Assembly (NCBI GenBank): GCA_947626285.1
Contig: CANQRR010000016.1
Coordinates: 1-60,722 of the forward strand
Direction: 5' to 3'
From: an uncultured Lachnospiraceae bacterium
GTDB lineage: Bacteria; Bacillota; Clostridia; Lachnospirales; Lachnospiraceae
DNA length: 60,722 bases
The notes under the pieces: model-generated
Database searches by the model: none
What the model was told of the DNA's origin: nothing
The model's input: the letters and a program-made list of their open reading frames with translations, nothing else
Position numbers and translations under genes: made by a program
In this document: positions 33,866-42,323 of the stretch, in pieces
Numbering within the stretch: position 1 is the stretch's first letter
How the letters are laid out: each line of letters opens with the position of its first letter

Positions 33866-33882
33866 ATACTGTCTTTCTTGTA

Positions 33883-35535
33883 TCAGATGCCGAGATCACT
33901 TCTCTTGACGACTTCCGCAACGCCGCTGAGCAGAGAATCTACGAACAGTGCGAACATCGCAAGTCCGTCCGGTGCATCATCATGTTTGTTTTTGCCAAGC
34001 TGAGTGTAACTGCACAGGAAACCCATCATAACGCCGTAGTCACTCTTTGGCTCATATTCCGTAATGTCTTTGAAGTAAACGTGTTCCTTTACCCATGCAG
34101 AGTTTACGATGATCTTGGTTTCCTTGTTCTGCGTGGTGTATTTCTTCGTGATGTGGCATCTGCCGCCCTTTGCCCTGACAAGTTCCTCTACCTTGTTCGC
34201 CGTCCGGCTGCCCTCTTTGTTGCTCTCAAACTGCGCTTGCTGAACGTGGTGCTGCACAAGCATATTGGCGTTGAGTTCGTCCAGTGTACCGGGATCGATA
34301 TTCTTGAATACCAAGTCCTCCAGATAGAATCGCTCTCCGTACTGGTAGAATACGCCGAGGAAGTTGTAATCTGTGCCTGTGTCTTTGGTATCGCATATCG
34401 CAAGAATAGCGTCCGGCTCTCTGTCCGGCAGGCCGCCGATGTAACGTTTGAGTTCTGTCGGGTGGTAAAGTATGCCCTCACGCTCAATCGGATCGCTCTT
34501 ATACAGGCAGCGATACGATACATCGTCCATCGTTGCCGCCATATCAGCGAAGTACGCCTCGTCAAAGCCTACGCCGTAGTCGTAGTCGAAATTGCTCTTT
34601 CCTGTCGCCGGATCAATGTCAGGCACGGCGATAAACTCTGCTCTCGGATTAGCCTCATACTGTCGCTGCAGACGCCCTATCACATCATGCACGGACCATC
34701 TGGTGGCAATATGGATTTCCTTTGCCCTCTGCTTTTTTCTGGATTTCAGATCTGTCGTGTACTCTCCGAACAGTTTGTCCAGACGTTCTAACGATAGTGC
34801 CTCCTCGATGCCCGAAACCAGATCGTCCACATACAGGAAACCCTCGCAACGTGTCACACCGGTCAGTGAGGCGTGTATTGCCCTGCAGGTCAGAGTCTTA
34901 AAAGGCTGAAACTTGCCGAGGTTGATTGTTTCCTCTTTGGCATTGTTGCTCTCAAACTCTACGTCAGGGAACACATCGGACCAGCAATACTCATTGCTTG
35001 TGATGATATTCAGCACCGCATCGTAAAACATTCTCGTCATGTAGCCGGAATGTGACGACATAAGGTTTGGCGTGTTTGGGAAATGTCCCATCACGAAAGA
35101 GATAAAAAACTCTCCCAACGTTGTCTTGCCAGTACCGGGCGGCATCGAAATTGACAGAATATCAATTTCATCATCAATCAGCCGTTGCATCTTCTGGACG
35201 AGCCAGTGCAGCTTTTTCCGGCGCGGCAGATAGAAACTTTCCTCTGGATCACGGTTTTTCTCGACATACAGCAAGTACGCATCGAAGTCCTTATGATCTC
35301 TCGCAAGGAAAAGCAGCGCCTCGTTATACAGTGCGTAGAAGTTATAATCTCCGGCGCTGCACAACCTCAAAGCGCAGAACCGTACTTTCTGCGCCAGTTT
35401 CTTTGACATCTGCCTATCTTCGTTCAGGATTTCCCTTGCCATGCCTAAAAGCGATGCAAGGTTGTCGTATTCCCTCAGATCGATTTCAAGCAGTCTGGCT
35501 ATGATCTCTTTATTTGTCAGCTCAGCCAGAGCCAT
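33883..35535 (-). CDS. terL: Large terminase subunit (TerL)
   Basis: 550 residues. Walker A MPPGTGKTTLGEF near 135, Walker B FLYVDDLVSG near 225 and motif III-like ATRWSVHDVIGRL complete the ATPase. The nuclease half has AICDTKDTGTDYNFLGVFY, a conserved glutamate/aspartate region and DAPDGLAMFALF at the end. It packages DNA into the procapsid through the portal and cuts concatemers. The usual portal neighbour is displaced by the cargo block. Confidence 0.92.
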   Translation of the reverse strand: MALAELTNKEIIARLLEIDLREYDNLASLLGMAREILNEDRQMSKKLAQKVRFCALRLCSAGDYNFYALYNEALLFLARDHKDFDAYLLYVEKNRDPEESFYLPRRKKLHWLVQKMQRLIDDEIDILSISMPPGTGKTTLGEFFISFVMGHFPNTPNLMSSHSGYMTRMFYDAVLNIITSNEYCWSDVFPDVEFESNNAKEETINLGKFQPFKTLTCRAIHASLTGVTRCEGFLYVDDLVSGIEEALSLERLDKLFGEYTTDLKSRKKQRAKEIHIATRWSVHDVIGRLQRQYEANPRAEFIAVPDIDPATGKSNFDYDYGVGFDEAYFADMAATMDDVSYRCLYKSDPIEREGILYHPTELKRYIGGLPDREPDAILAICDTKDTGTDYNFLGVFYQYGERFYLEDLVFKNIDPGTLDELNANMLVQHHVQQAQFESNKEGSRTANKVEELVRAKGGRCHITKKYTTQNKETKIIVNSAWVKEHVYFKDITEYEPKSDYGVMMGFLCSYTQLGKNKHDDAPDGLAMFALFVDSLLSGVAEVVKRSDLGI

Positions 35536-35596
35536 AGATACATCTTCCTCTCTACGGCTCTGACGGCTCTGAAATGTTTATTTGTGTCTTTCGGCG

Positions 35597-35827
35597 TTAT
35601 TCCACTTTCCGCATATATCCGACTCTTGCATCGGTAGAACACATATCGCTAAATGTTTGTACCATCACATCAAACATAGCATCAGCCTGTTCGTCTGTTT
35701 TGTAGTCGCCGAGTATAGTCTTGCCGCCGCCCACGGTTTCAGCCATGACGTATTTACCCTGTACGAAAATCTTGGTAACATTGTCCATGTTGATAATTTC
35801 AGTCTTATTGTCGTTTACGATAAACAT
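35597..35827 (-). CDS. Small conserved-looking phage protein
   Basis: 76 residues with a beta-rich start (MFIVNDNKTEIINMDNVTKI) resembling small Firmicutes proteins that encode a single beta-sheet domain, and a helical end (EQADAMFDVMVQTFSDM). GGAGG ribosome site. Function unknown. Confidence 0.5.
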   Translation of the reverse strand: MFIVNDNKTEIINMDNVTKIFVQGKYVMAETVGGGKTILGDYKTDEQADAMFDVMVQTFSDMCSTDARVGYMRKVE

Positions 35828-35837
35828 AGCAGCCTCC

Positions 35838-36095
35838 TTACTTCGCTATCAGCCTTGCGATAATGAGAAACCCATAGGATATTGCCGTGAATACCGGTCC
35901 GGCAAACAACACTTTCAGTACCGTTGTGCCTACCAGTTTTGCCGTAAGCGCACCAGCATCAAACGCTGCGCAAGCTGCCATGATAGAGCCTATCAGCATT
36001 ACCCATATGGCAACATACAGGGCAAATATGATCCCCAAGATCAGGATTGCAACGGCAATATGCCGCCGTATCTTGTTAGTCTTACTTTTCTGCAT
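35838..36095 (-). CDS. Small membrane protein
   Basis: 85 residues with a basic N-terminus and two or three membrane helices (about 12-37 and 50-82). It overlaps the upstream gene by 14 bases. Unknown function. Confidence 0.55.
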   Translation of the reverse strand: MQKSKTNKIRRHIAVAILILGIIFALYVAIWVMLIGSIMAACAAFDAGALTAKLVGTTVLKVLFAGPVFTAISYGFLIIARLIAK

Positions 36096-36294
36096 CTTCC
36101 ATTCCTCCCATGTTCAGAAAAAACGAGTTCGCTTTCAGAATGATACCGCCCGGAACTTCCGTAAAAACCGGCTCAGTATCGTTGAAAATCTGAAACTCCA
36201 CATCTTTCCTGCAGACCGCCGCCTCTCCATTGGCAAGCGGTATCGCTGCAATTACTTCTCTGGTTCCCTTTTCATAGACGACAACGGTAGTCAT
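36082..36294 (-). CDS. Unrecognised 70-residue protein
   Basis: MTTVVVYEKGTREVIAAIPL start, beta-rich. Stop and start overlap the genes on both sides (ATGA-type), pointing to translational coupling in a small-gene operon. Confidence 0.5.
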   Translation of the reverse strand: MTTVVVYEKGTREVIAAIPLANGEAAVCRKDVEFQIFNDTEPVFTEVPGGIILKANSFFLNMGGMEDAEK

Positions 36295-36554
36295 TCTGCC
36301 ACCTCATAGGTCTTGGCGAATATGTCAGGCTTGCACGGGTAGATTTCGCCGTTTACGCCCCTGATGATATAATCGCCGACCGATGCCTCCATAGTTCCCT
36401 CCAGTGTTTCGATCTTGATAACCGGCTTGTCAGGGTTCTCATAGGACACTATGAGGTTACTCTGCATGAGTTCCGAAATCTCGACCAACGTATCAGGATC
36501 GTCCTTAAACTGTACTGCCTCAATTACTACTGGTTTTTTTCTGTATTTCATCAT
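36291..36554 (-). CDS. PGDYG-type phage protein
   Basis: 87 residues, MKYRKKPVVIEAVQF start (second ATG at 36551 has the better spacing) and VGDYIIRGVNGEIYPCKPDI near the end, the signature of a small phage family with no known activity. Overlaps neighbours on both sides. Confidence 0.75.
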   Translation of the reverse strand: MMKYRKKPVVIEAVQFKDDPDTLVEISELMQSNLIVSYENPDKPVIKIETLEGTMEASVGDYIIRGVNGEIYPCKPDIFAKTYEVAE

Positions 36555-36729
36555 TTTCCCTCACTTTCATAGCCGACTTTACCTTGATTTTCCTTTTGCC
36601 AAACTCCCGGTACACGAGCATGGAGGCATGAACACTGTCGCAGCACTCCACTCTTACCGTTCTCTTTATCGGGTTTCGCTTGTCAAGCGTTTCAAAGGTA
36701 ACGTCATACTTTCTGTTCTCTCTTTTCAT
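36520..36729 (-). CDS. Small basic protein
   Basis: 69 residues, RTVRVECCDSVHASMLVYRE and KRKIKVKSAMKVRE blocks suggest a small beta domain. AGAGGTAG ribosome site inside the preceding gene. Function unknown. Confidence 0.5.
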   Translation of the reverse strand: MKRENRKYDVTFETLDKRNPIKRTVRVECCDSVHASMLVYREFGKRKIKVKSAMKVRENDEIQKKTSSN

Positions 36730-37099
36730 CTTCTACCTCTTTCGGCGAACCGTTTGCCATCTCCATCTGCATACGCTTTTGGATATTCTTGCATATATTT
36801 CTGCGTTCACAGGAAATATTGACAATGCCGTAGTTCCGATTTTCGAGTGTCGAACCGTCAATCTTCTCCACATCTGCCTCAAAATCCAGACAATGTGAGC
36901 AGAACGGCTCTAAATTCAAGTAAAACCCACGATTTCTTGCATCTTCAAGCTGCTGCCGACTTATTTTCAGCATAGCGTTTTCTTCTGCGAGCAGTTTGGA
37001 ACATTCCATTTCTGTCTTAATTTTCATTTCAGCGGCGTCAAACTTCGCTTTCAGATCAGCATTTTCTTTCCGCAGCGCCTTAATACTGTTCCAAAGCAT
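36704..37099 (-). CDS. Coiled-coil protein with Cys/His site
   Basis: 131 residues: a heptad-rich helix over residues 1-55 (LRKENADLKAKFDAAEMKIK), then FCSHCLDFEAD and two more cysteines (SCERRNICKN) that could bind zinc. Function unknown. Confidence 0.5.
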   Translation of the reverse strand: MLWNSIKALRKENADLKAKFDAAEMKIKTEMECSKLLAEENAMLKISRQQLEDARNRGFYLNLEPFCSHCLDFEADVEKIDGSTLENRNYGIVNISCERRNICKNIQKRMQMEMANGSPKEVEDEKREQKV

Positions 37100-37117
37100 C
37101 TTCCTATCCTCCCATCG

Positions 37118-37699
37118 TCAACGAAACGGCCTGTTCGCAAGATCGTATATCTTCTCGATTACCTCGGCGTCATACAGGGAGTTGTGTTTCTGGCCTCTCG
37201 GCAGAGCAATACCGTTGTCAATCAGGAATTGCTCTCTCGAAACGTCAAAAGCCTCCGCCTCCGTCATGCCAAAGTCACGGATCAGATTGTGCATAATATC
37301 CATGCAGAACGGCGTCACGTTCTCCGGCATATCAATCGCGCTGCCCCACAGAAGATCAATCAGCAGAACGAAATCATAGTGGCTGACATCTGAAACAAAC
37401 TGTATGATGCCATCGTGCCACCGGCTCAGCCAACACCTTAACTGGTATGCGACTTCCTCTTTGGTGGCGACTATGACTGTCGTAGTGCCGTTTTCTTTCA
37501 TGCACTCGCCGATGTAGTCTTTGCCGCTCTGGATCAGATTGCCGATCACATTCTCATTGATCCAGTCGTCACACTGATCTCTGTCGTAGTCTGTGAGCTC
37601 ACCGTAGAATTTTCTTCCGTCAGCGCTCACAAGGCCGATACTGATAAGCGTTGTGTCCTGATGCAGTCCTGTAAACTCAGTGTCGAAAAATATCTTCAT
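37118..37699 (-). CDS. DEDDh 3'-5' exonuclease (RNase T/Rv2179c-like)
   Basis: 193 residues. MKIFFDTEFTGLHQDTTLIS has the DxE of Exo I, a SHYDFVLLIDLLW aspartate fits Exo II and KHNSLYDAEVIEKIY gives the Exo III H-x4-D. Length and motif order match the Rv2179c-like exoribonuclease family. It likely trims RNA or DNA ends, and in a phage carrying many tRNAs and RtcB a role in RNA processing is possible. Confidence 0.8.
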   Translation of the reverse strand: MKIFFDTEFTGLHQDTTLISIGLVSADGRKFYGELTDYDRDQCDDWINENVIGNLIQSGKDYIGECMKENGTTTVIVATKEEVAYQLRCWLSRWHDGIIQFVSDVSHYDFVLLIDLLWGSAIDMPENVTPFCMDIMHNLIRDFGMTEAEAFDVSREQFLIDNGIALPRGQKHNSLYDAEVIEKIYDLANRPFR

Positions 37700-38319
37700 T
37701 TCGCGCTGTCCTCCGTATAGCCGTCAATGTACTGCCGGAACACATTGTTGAAATTACCCTGATTGCCCGCCCACTTCTTTGCGATGCACATAGCCAGACC
37801 GACTTCCTTGCTATAGGTATCAGCTTTCATAGGCTTTTTCTTCGTGACGGTCTTGCCGTTTACCTCTTTCTCGACAGTCTGAACGTTGTCCTGACAGGTA
37901 ACAACCGTTTTCGTGCCGTCACTCCACTTCACGATTGTTGACGTGTTGGCAAAGACAACCTCCTTGATGCCATAGACGCCGGTCTTTTTTCTCAGAACCT
38001 CAGCTTCAACCGTCAGTGAGTCCGCTCTGAACGGGCAACCCTCGATCCGGTTTATGCGCCCCTCGTAGGTGCTGCCGTCATTACACGTTATCACCACCGA
38101 CTTAAAACCGCCTGTTCTCAAACTCCTATCCATCTTCTCGTCCTCCTTTTGTCCTCTTATCTCGCATAAAAGCCTATGTAAGTCAGGCTCTATGTCCTCG
38201 CTAAATTCTTCCGGGCCGACTCCCCTAACCAGAACCGGCGGTCTTGCCAATTCGTAACTGACAAGCTGCTCAATCCTTGCCACTGGCAGCGCCTCAAACA
38301 TTTCCGTTTTTCTAACCAT
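37696..38319 (-). CDS. Conserved phage protein with FANTSTIVKWSDGTKT motif
   Basis: 207 residues from the ATG at 38319, which follows AGGAGGTAGG. The open frame extends to 38517 but lacks a ribosome site there. The C-terminal part FANTSTIVKWSDGTKTVVTC and MCIAKKWAGNQGNFNNVFRQ is a block repeatedly seen in Firmicutes phages. Function unknown, possibly an early DNA-binding protein. Confidence 0.65.
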   Translation of the reverse strand: MVRKTEMFEALPVARIEQLVSYELARPPVLVRGVGPEEFSEDIEPDLHRLLCEIRGQKEDEKMDRSLRTGGFKSVVITCNDGSTYEGRINRIEGCPFRADSLTVEAEVLRKKTGVYGIKEVVFANTSTIVKWSDGTKTVVTCQDNVQTVEKEVNGKTVTKKKPMKADTYSKEVGLAMCIAKKWAGNQGNFNNVFRQYIDGYTEDSAK

Positions 38320-38458
38320 CTTCCTACCTCCTTTTGCATACCGTACCGGCATCTGGCGTATAAACACTATGCTGATACTGGTCCGTTGACAACGTTGCGT
38401 CAAATCCAAACGTGCAGCCGCTCCTATCTTTGCACATATCGCACTTGGTAAATTCTTC

Positions 38459-38638
38459 TTACTGTTTGCGATTGCGGTATCTCTTGAAAAATTCACAATC
38501 TGCGTTCGGATCGTCAAATAGTTCGCTATGCCCTTTTGAGCAGAACTCTATCTCGTATTCATCTCCGGCGTTCTCTCCCTCAGACTCCCAATCAGCATCA
38601 ATGTCCGAGAATTTGCATTTTTCACACTGTCTTGCCAT
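38459..38638 (-). CDS. 59-residue Cys-rich protein
   Basis: Starts MARQCEKCKFSDIDADWE, with CSKGH and a final cysteine making a plausible zinc site. Start overlaps the previous stop (TAATG), so translation is coupled. Confidence 0.6.
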   Translation of the reverse strand: MARQCEKCKFSDIDADWESEGENAGDEYEIEFCSKGHSELFDDPNADCEFFKRYRNRKQ

Positions 38639-38955
38639 TACAGCAGTTCCTCCCCAAAGAATTTTACAAAGTCAGGCAGACTTTTCTCTCTCATGATCTC
38701 TTTGACCTCGCTCTTGTTTGACGCATAGAACTTTTCTTCAATCGGTCCTTTAAGACCACGGTATGACTCGCCGATGATGTAATGGCGGTTCTTGGTGTAA
38801 TAGATCGTGTGTGTGACCTCTCCCCTGAGAATGTGAAACGACTTCCAGTTGAAAATCTCAGTGGAGGCAGCCTTGTCAAACACTTCCTCGTCAATGTGAA
38901 TAGTACCGTCAAGTCCAAATCGTTTTGCAATTACAATCCTGTAGTCATTTTTCAT
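38638..38955 (-). CDS. Unrecognised 105-residue protein
   Basis: From MKNDYRIVIAKRFGLDGTIH. A beta-rich domain with HTIYYTKNRHYIIGESYRG and a helical end. GAGGG lies upstream of the ATG at 38955. Unknown function. Confidence 0.5.
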   Translation of the reverse strand: MKNDYRIVIAKRFGLDGTIHIDEEVFDKAASTEIFNWKSFHILRGEVTHTIYYTKNRHYIIGESYRGLKGPIEEKFYASNKSEVKEIMREKSLPDFVKFFGEELL

Positions 38956-39000
38956 AGGCCTTTTTCCCTCTGATCGGCACATAATCTTTTATATATTCTT

Positions 39001-39379
39001 ACTCTTTCTCTTACTCTATCTCTGTGTTACATTTTGTTACAATGTAACGGTGGCTAAGAAATGCAGTATTTTCAAGGGTTTTCGGCGTTCCTTTTTCTAA
39101 AACCAGTGCCGATTTTTTATCTTTTTTTGATGTTCTGAAACACCTTGTAACAAAGTGTATGTACATTTTTGTTACACCGCGTTACATAGCGTTACACAAG
39201 TGTTACAATGTAACGGTAACGGTCAGAAAACGCCTATTTTACGGCATTTCTGTTTTTGCATTTTGGCATATCTGGAGCATCTTTTTCCTCTTGTGCGATC
39301 CCGGTACACTACCGTTTTTGTATGCGGTTTCCGTTTCAGAGTCGTACAGTTTTGTTACACGTTGTTACTTTGTAACGGT
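39001..39379. repeat. AT-rich gene-free region with GTTAC/GTAAC iterons
   Basis: I count 13 GTTAC or GTAAC pentamers between 39026 and 39376, several paired as palindromes (GTTACAATGTAAC at 39036-39048 and 39202-39214, GTTACTTTGTAAC at 39364-39376). Chance expectation for both orientations is below one. The AT-rich context, iterons and location between early genes and the GNAT operon fit a replication origin or an operator cluster. A TTTTCAAGGGTTTTCG block near 39070 recurs at 41088-41103. Confidence 0.6.
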
Positions 39380-39595
39380 TCAGCGGCATATATGCGTTTC
39401 TGCCGCAAGATCAGCCTTATGCTGCGACACATAACTGTATTGCAGTAAAATCGCAAGCACGGCGATTATTACCATCATGACAAAGTACGGAAATGCAGCC
39501 TTTACCGCATCTACCGTGATCTCGCCGACCGTGTAACACACCCTTTTTATTTTTGGGGAAATTTTGCGCATCAGCATAAACAGGAATTTACCCAT
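39380..39595 (-). CDS. Small membrane protein
   Basis: 71 residues with one membrane segment (AFPYFVMMVIIAVLAILLQY) after a basic N-terminus. Start overlaps the end of the GNAT gene. Unknown function. Confidence 0.5.
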   Translation of the reverse strand: MGKFLFMLMRKISPKIKRVCYTVGEITVDAVKAAFPYFVMMVIIAVLAILLQYSYVSQHKADLAAETHICR

Positions 39596-40289
39596 TTTCC
39601 CTCGCTCTTTTCTTCAAATTGCAGATTGCTACCGCTATCGTGTTCGGCGTTGTTCCCATCTCGTCAGCTATCTTCGCATTAGACCACCCGGCGTTATGCA
39701 AAGCCATGATCTTGCCGTAGTCCAGTTTGTTCCGTTTCGGCTTGATTTCCGGCTTTTGGGCAGTTTTCTCCGCCTTTTTCGTTGTTTCCTTTACCCCCCC
39801 CCGCTTAAATTCGCTTGCCAGAATCTCAAATTCCACGCTGTCATGAAGTTTTCCGTCAGTTAGCCTTGCAACCTGTCTGTAATACGCACATTCGACTCCG
39901 CCGTGTTTCTTGATAAAGTTGCGGTAGCCTCTGATCGCCGGATTGTCCGTATACGCACACCAACAAATTCTGTTCATGTGGTACTTTTCAAACAGATCGC
40001 ATATCGCCGTATAGACATCTCTGGCAAACGTTATGTTCCCTCTGTCAAAGCTGATGATCCCAAAACCTCCTGCAGACATAGCACTCCAATCAATAGAATA
40101 TGAGATATAGCCGATAACATTGTCATACCTGTCTACAGAAACAAACTGGTGAACCTCCGCATTATTGTCCTTGATGTCGATTCTGCAGTCACACGGTCCA
40201 TAGTTCCAATACATATACTCCGTGTTATACCACGTTTCAACGTTCTTTTTCTGCAATTCACTCTCGTATAATTGCGCCGGTTTCAGCAT
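39588..40289 (-). CDS. GNAT-like acetyltransferase with C-terminal HTH, nine-G tract between domains
   Basis: 233 residues. The first 150 read as a GNAT fold (YIGYISYSIDWSAM-like strands, FARDVYTAICDLFEKY, NPAIRGYRNFIKKHG). After a basic Pro-rich linker the end LDYGKIMALHNAGWSNAKIA and DEMGTTPNTIAVAICNL is a helix-turn-helix. A run of nine G at 39794-39802 encodes KRGGV in the linker, so slippage would drop or restore the HTH. AAGGAGG ribosome site. Confidence 0.7.
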   Translation of the reverse strand: MLKPAQLYESELQKKNVETWYNTEYMYWNYGPCDCRIDIKDNNAEVHQFVSVDRYDNVIGYISYSIDWSAMSAGGFGIISFDRGNITFARDVYTAICDLFEKYHMNRICWCAYTDNPAIRGYRNFIKKHGGVECAYYRQVARLTDGKLHDSVEFEILASEFKRGGVKETTKKAEKTAQKPEIKPKRNKLDYGKIMALHNAGWSNAKIADEMGTTPNTIAVAICNLKKRARENG

Positions 40290-40300
40290 GATTTTCCTCC

Positions 40301-40762
40301 TTATGTCGCCCTCATGAACGTGTTTTCCAAGTTGATTTTCGCCTCGGCATCAACGATCTTTTTCACTTTCTCATAGAGTCCCGGATATTCGTGCGGATTG
40401 AAATTAAAGCCGTATCTCTCGTAGAAAGCATCGTTCGTAGTGTTGAACCAGTCGTAAGTCAGTTTCGCAAGATCATAACTCCGCTCTTTCAGGTTGCTCC
40501 CTGTGATGATATGGAGGTCCTTTTCGTCCGAGAACGTGATGCTCCCATCGGATCGCTCAATCGGTTTTTGCTCAGGCTCAGCCGTTATCGGCTTTTCAGG
40601 CATAGACGCCAACACCGCAATCGTTTCTATCGGCAGCAAGTGGCACAAGCCTGTGTATTTCTCCGCTACCACCGCATACACCTTGTCTGTCGCAACGGTA
40701 TCGAGCCACCTTAACTCTTTTCCTATCCACTCTGGCTCTAAGCAGAAAACATTGTACTCCAC
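40301..40762 (-). CDS. Unrecognised 153-residue protein
   Basis: GTG start after AAAGGAGGAAAAGC. Helical end TYDWFNTTNDAFYERYGFNF and a central acidic linker. Expressed 12 bases ahead of the GNAT-HTH gene. Function unknown. Confidence 0.5.
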   Translation of the reverse strand: MEYNVFCLEPEWIGKELRWLDTVATDKVYAVVAEKYTGLCHLLPIETIAVLASMPEKPITAEPEQKPIERSDGSITFSDEKDLHIITGSNLKERSYDLAKLTYDWFNTTNDAFYERYGFNFNPHEYPGLYEKVKKIVDAEAKINLENTFMRAT

Positions 40763-41091
40763 GCTTTTCCTCCTTTTCTGGCCGTAAGGCCACCGCGATT
40801 TTTTACTTTTTGGGTATGTAAATTTATGACTTTACTTTTGTCGTATTTTGCCGTGGTTTTATCTCACTTTGTAAATGGGTGTATTTACGTTCCAACCCCT
40901 TTTGTGATATGGGGGATTTTCCGGTTTTTAATTTTTGGGGTGCTTATGGGGGTGAGTTGCCCCCGGATCAGCCGGACGCAAACCCCCCGCCAAGGGTACA
41001 CCGGATCACTGGCGGCGGCTTGGTTGTTCGTTTTTTTATAGAAATACGAACCAAACAGAAAACACCGCAAACACGCGGAAAGTGCCTATTT
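40763..41091. other. Gene-free AT-rich spacer
   Basis: 329 bases between the small-terminase candidate and the GNAT operon. I see no gene or clear promoter. A GC-rich patch with a CCGGATCA repeat lies at 40971-41010. Confidence 0.35.
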
Positions 41092-41706
41092 TCAAGGGTT
41101 TTCGCCGTCCTCGTCTGGCAGTACTGGCGGCAGCTTGCGCATGATCTCCGCCCGGTCCGGTATTATGTCAACCTTGCGCCCTATGTTTATATCTGTTTTG
41201 GTCTGTTGTATGTAGCCGTGGTTATTATTAAAATCAGTTGCAAACACAAGCGCCGGTATATCTCCAGATAGCGCGAGTTGTTTTTTGTATGCAGCTATGG
41301 CGTTCTTTAAGGCTTTTATTGCGTCAGAATAATCGGCGGGGCGGGTTCTTTCCCACTCGTTCAACGTTTCCCTAGAAATCCCCGCAAAACAGCAAAAACC
41401 CTCAATATCAGGCACAAGCCGCACACCGTCCGCCGCCTTGCTCTCTATATAATTCAAGTACTTATCCACCACTTCCGTAAACTCCGCCACGCTCTCCAAC
41501 TTCCGGGGGCGTCCCGGTTTCCTCTGTACTTGCTGCCCGTCTGGCGTGTCCTCGATACCAAAAAAGCCGCGCCGGAACATATCACATAGGGCGTGTGTTC
41601 TGGCGGCGTCTATTTCGTTATAATCCCGCCCCGCCTCAAACCGTCTATATTTCTGCAGCCTCACCCCGTTTTCGTCTCTGTATGGGTTTTTCTTGCGTTC
41701 TGGCAT
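41092..41706 (-). CDS. Putative small terminase / DNA-packaging protein
   Basis: 204 residues. PGRPRKLESVAEFTEVVDKY and a central helix-turn-helix-like segment (CCFAGISRETLNEWERTRPA) precede KKQLALSGDIPALVFATDFN and NNHGYIQQTK, blocks found in small packaging proteins of Firmicutes phages. It lies 5.5 kb upstream of the large terminase in the same direction, which is far for a TerS, so the call is tentative. Confidence 0.55.
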   Translation of the reverse strand: MPERKKNPYRDENGVRLQKYRRFEAGRDYNEIDAARTHALCDMFRRGFFGIEDTPDGQQVQRKPGRPRKLESVAEFTEVVDKYLNYIESKAADGVRLVPDIEGFCCFAGISRETLNEWERTRPADYSDAIKALKNAIAAYKKQLALSGDIPALVFATDFNNNHGYIQQTKTDINIGRKVDIIPDRAEIMRKLPPVLPDEDGENP

Positions 41707-41827
41707 ATATCCCCGCCCCTTTCCTTTTCCGTGGCTCTATGCCCGCCCTACGGCCTCACACGGTCATAAAATAAAGCGCCAACAGTAAACAACATTTTTC
41801 CTTGCCTACTGCTGGCGCCCTATGCGC

Positions 41828-42073
41828 TCACAAGTTTATATTTTCTTTTCCCTTTTCTACCCCGCCGCCGTCCGGCTCTGTCGGCTCGATTAACTCCACA
41901 TTCACACTGCAGCCGATCGCGGCGCTGTATTTCTCCATGTCCTTTTCCGTGAACGTGCCGCCGTTCAATCGTTGGTTTACGTTCTGGCGGCTAGTCCCCA
42001 AACGATCCGCCAAGTCCTGGACGCTCACGCCGCGCCGCCTCATCGCCACGCGCATTTGTTCCGCAAAACTCAT
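41828..42073 (-). CDS. XRE-family regulator facing the control region
   Basis: 81 residues from MSFAEQMRVAMRRRGVSVQD, with a complete helix-turn-helix (LADRLGTSRQNVNQRLNGGT) and an acidic tail. It is divergent from the early operon, with two palindromic operators between them, so it is the probable repressor of the early promoter. Confidence 0.85.
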   Translation of the reverse strand: MSFAEQMRVAMRRRGVSVQDLADRLGTSRQNVNQRLNGGTFTEKDMEKYSAAIGCSVNVELIEPTEPDGGGVEKGKENINL

Positions 42074-42202
42074 TTTCACGGATCGCCGCCCCCTTTCCTT
42101 TTCTCTGTCAATCCGTTCACTTTATAGGATAGCACCGCGCCGCGCAACTTGTCAAGTGTCCGCTTTACTTTTACATATGTATATACGGCTTTCCGGGCAT
42201 TT

Positions 42203-42222
42203 TGTAAATTATGCAATTTACA
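42203..42222. promoter_or_regulatory. Palindromic operator, 8-bp arms
   Basis: TGTAAATT-ATGC-AATTTACA, perfect. It shares TGTAAA/TTTACA half-sites with the operator at 42302-42321 and lies upstream of the divergent XRE gene, so the regulator probably binds both. Confidence 0.75.
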
Positions 42223-42294
42223 CAAACGCAAGCACTGTTTTTGTTCGGTCAACTGTACAACTTTCACAAATCATAAAAAATTGCAAAAAACCGC

Positions 42295-42323
42295 TTGACT
42301 ATGTAAAGTTTACGCTTTACAAT
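42295..42323 (+). promoter_or_regulatory. Early rightward promoter overlapped by a palindromic operator
   Basis: TTGACT, 17 bases, TACAAT: a consensus sigma-70 promoter. Its spacer holds TGTAAAG-TTTACG-CTTTACA (42302-42321), so a bound XRE protein would block RNA polymerase. It drives the early operon after an untranslated leader of about 0.87 kb. Confidence 0.8.

Noticed and set aside
39155-39448. 97-codon plus-strand frame in the iteron region
   Set aside because: Rich in Cys, Tyr and Val codons caused by GTTAC repeats; no ribosome site.
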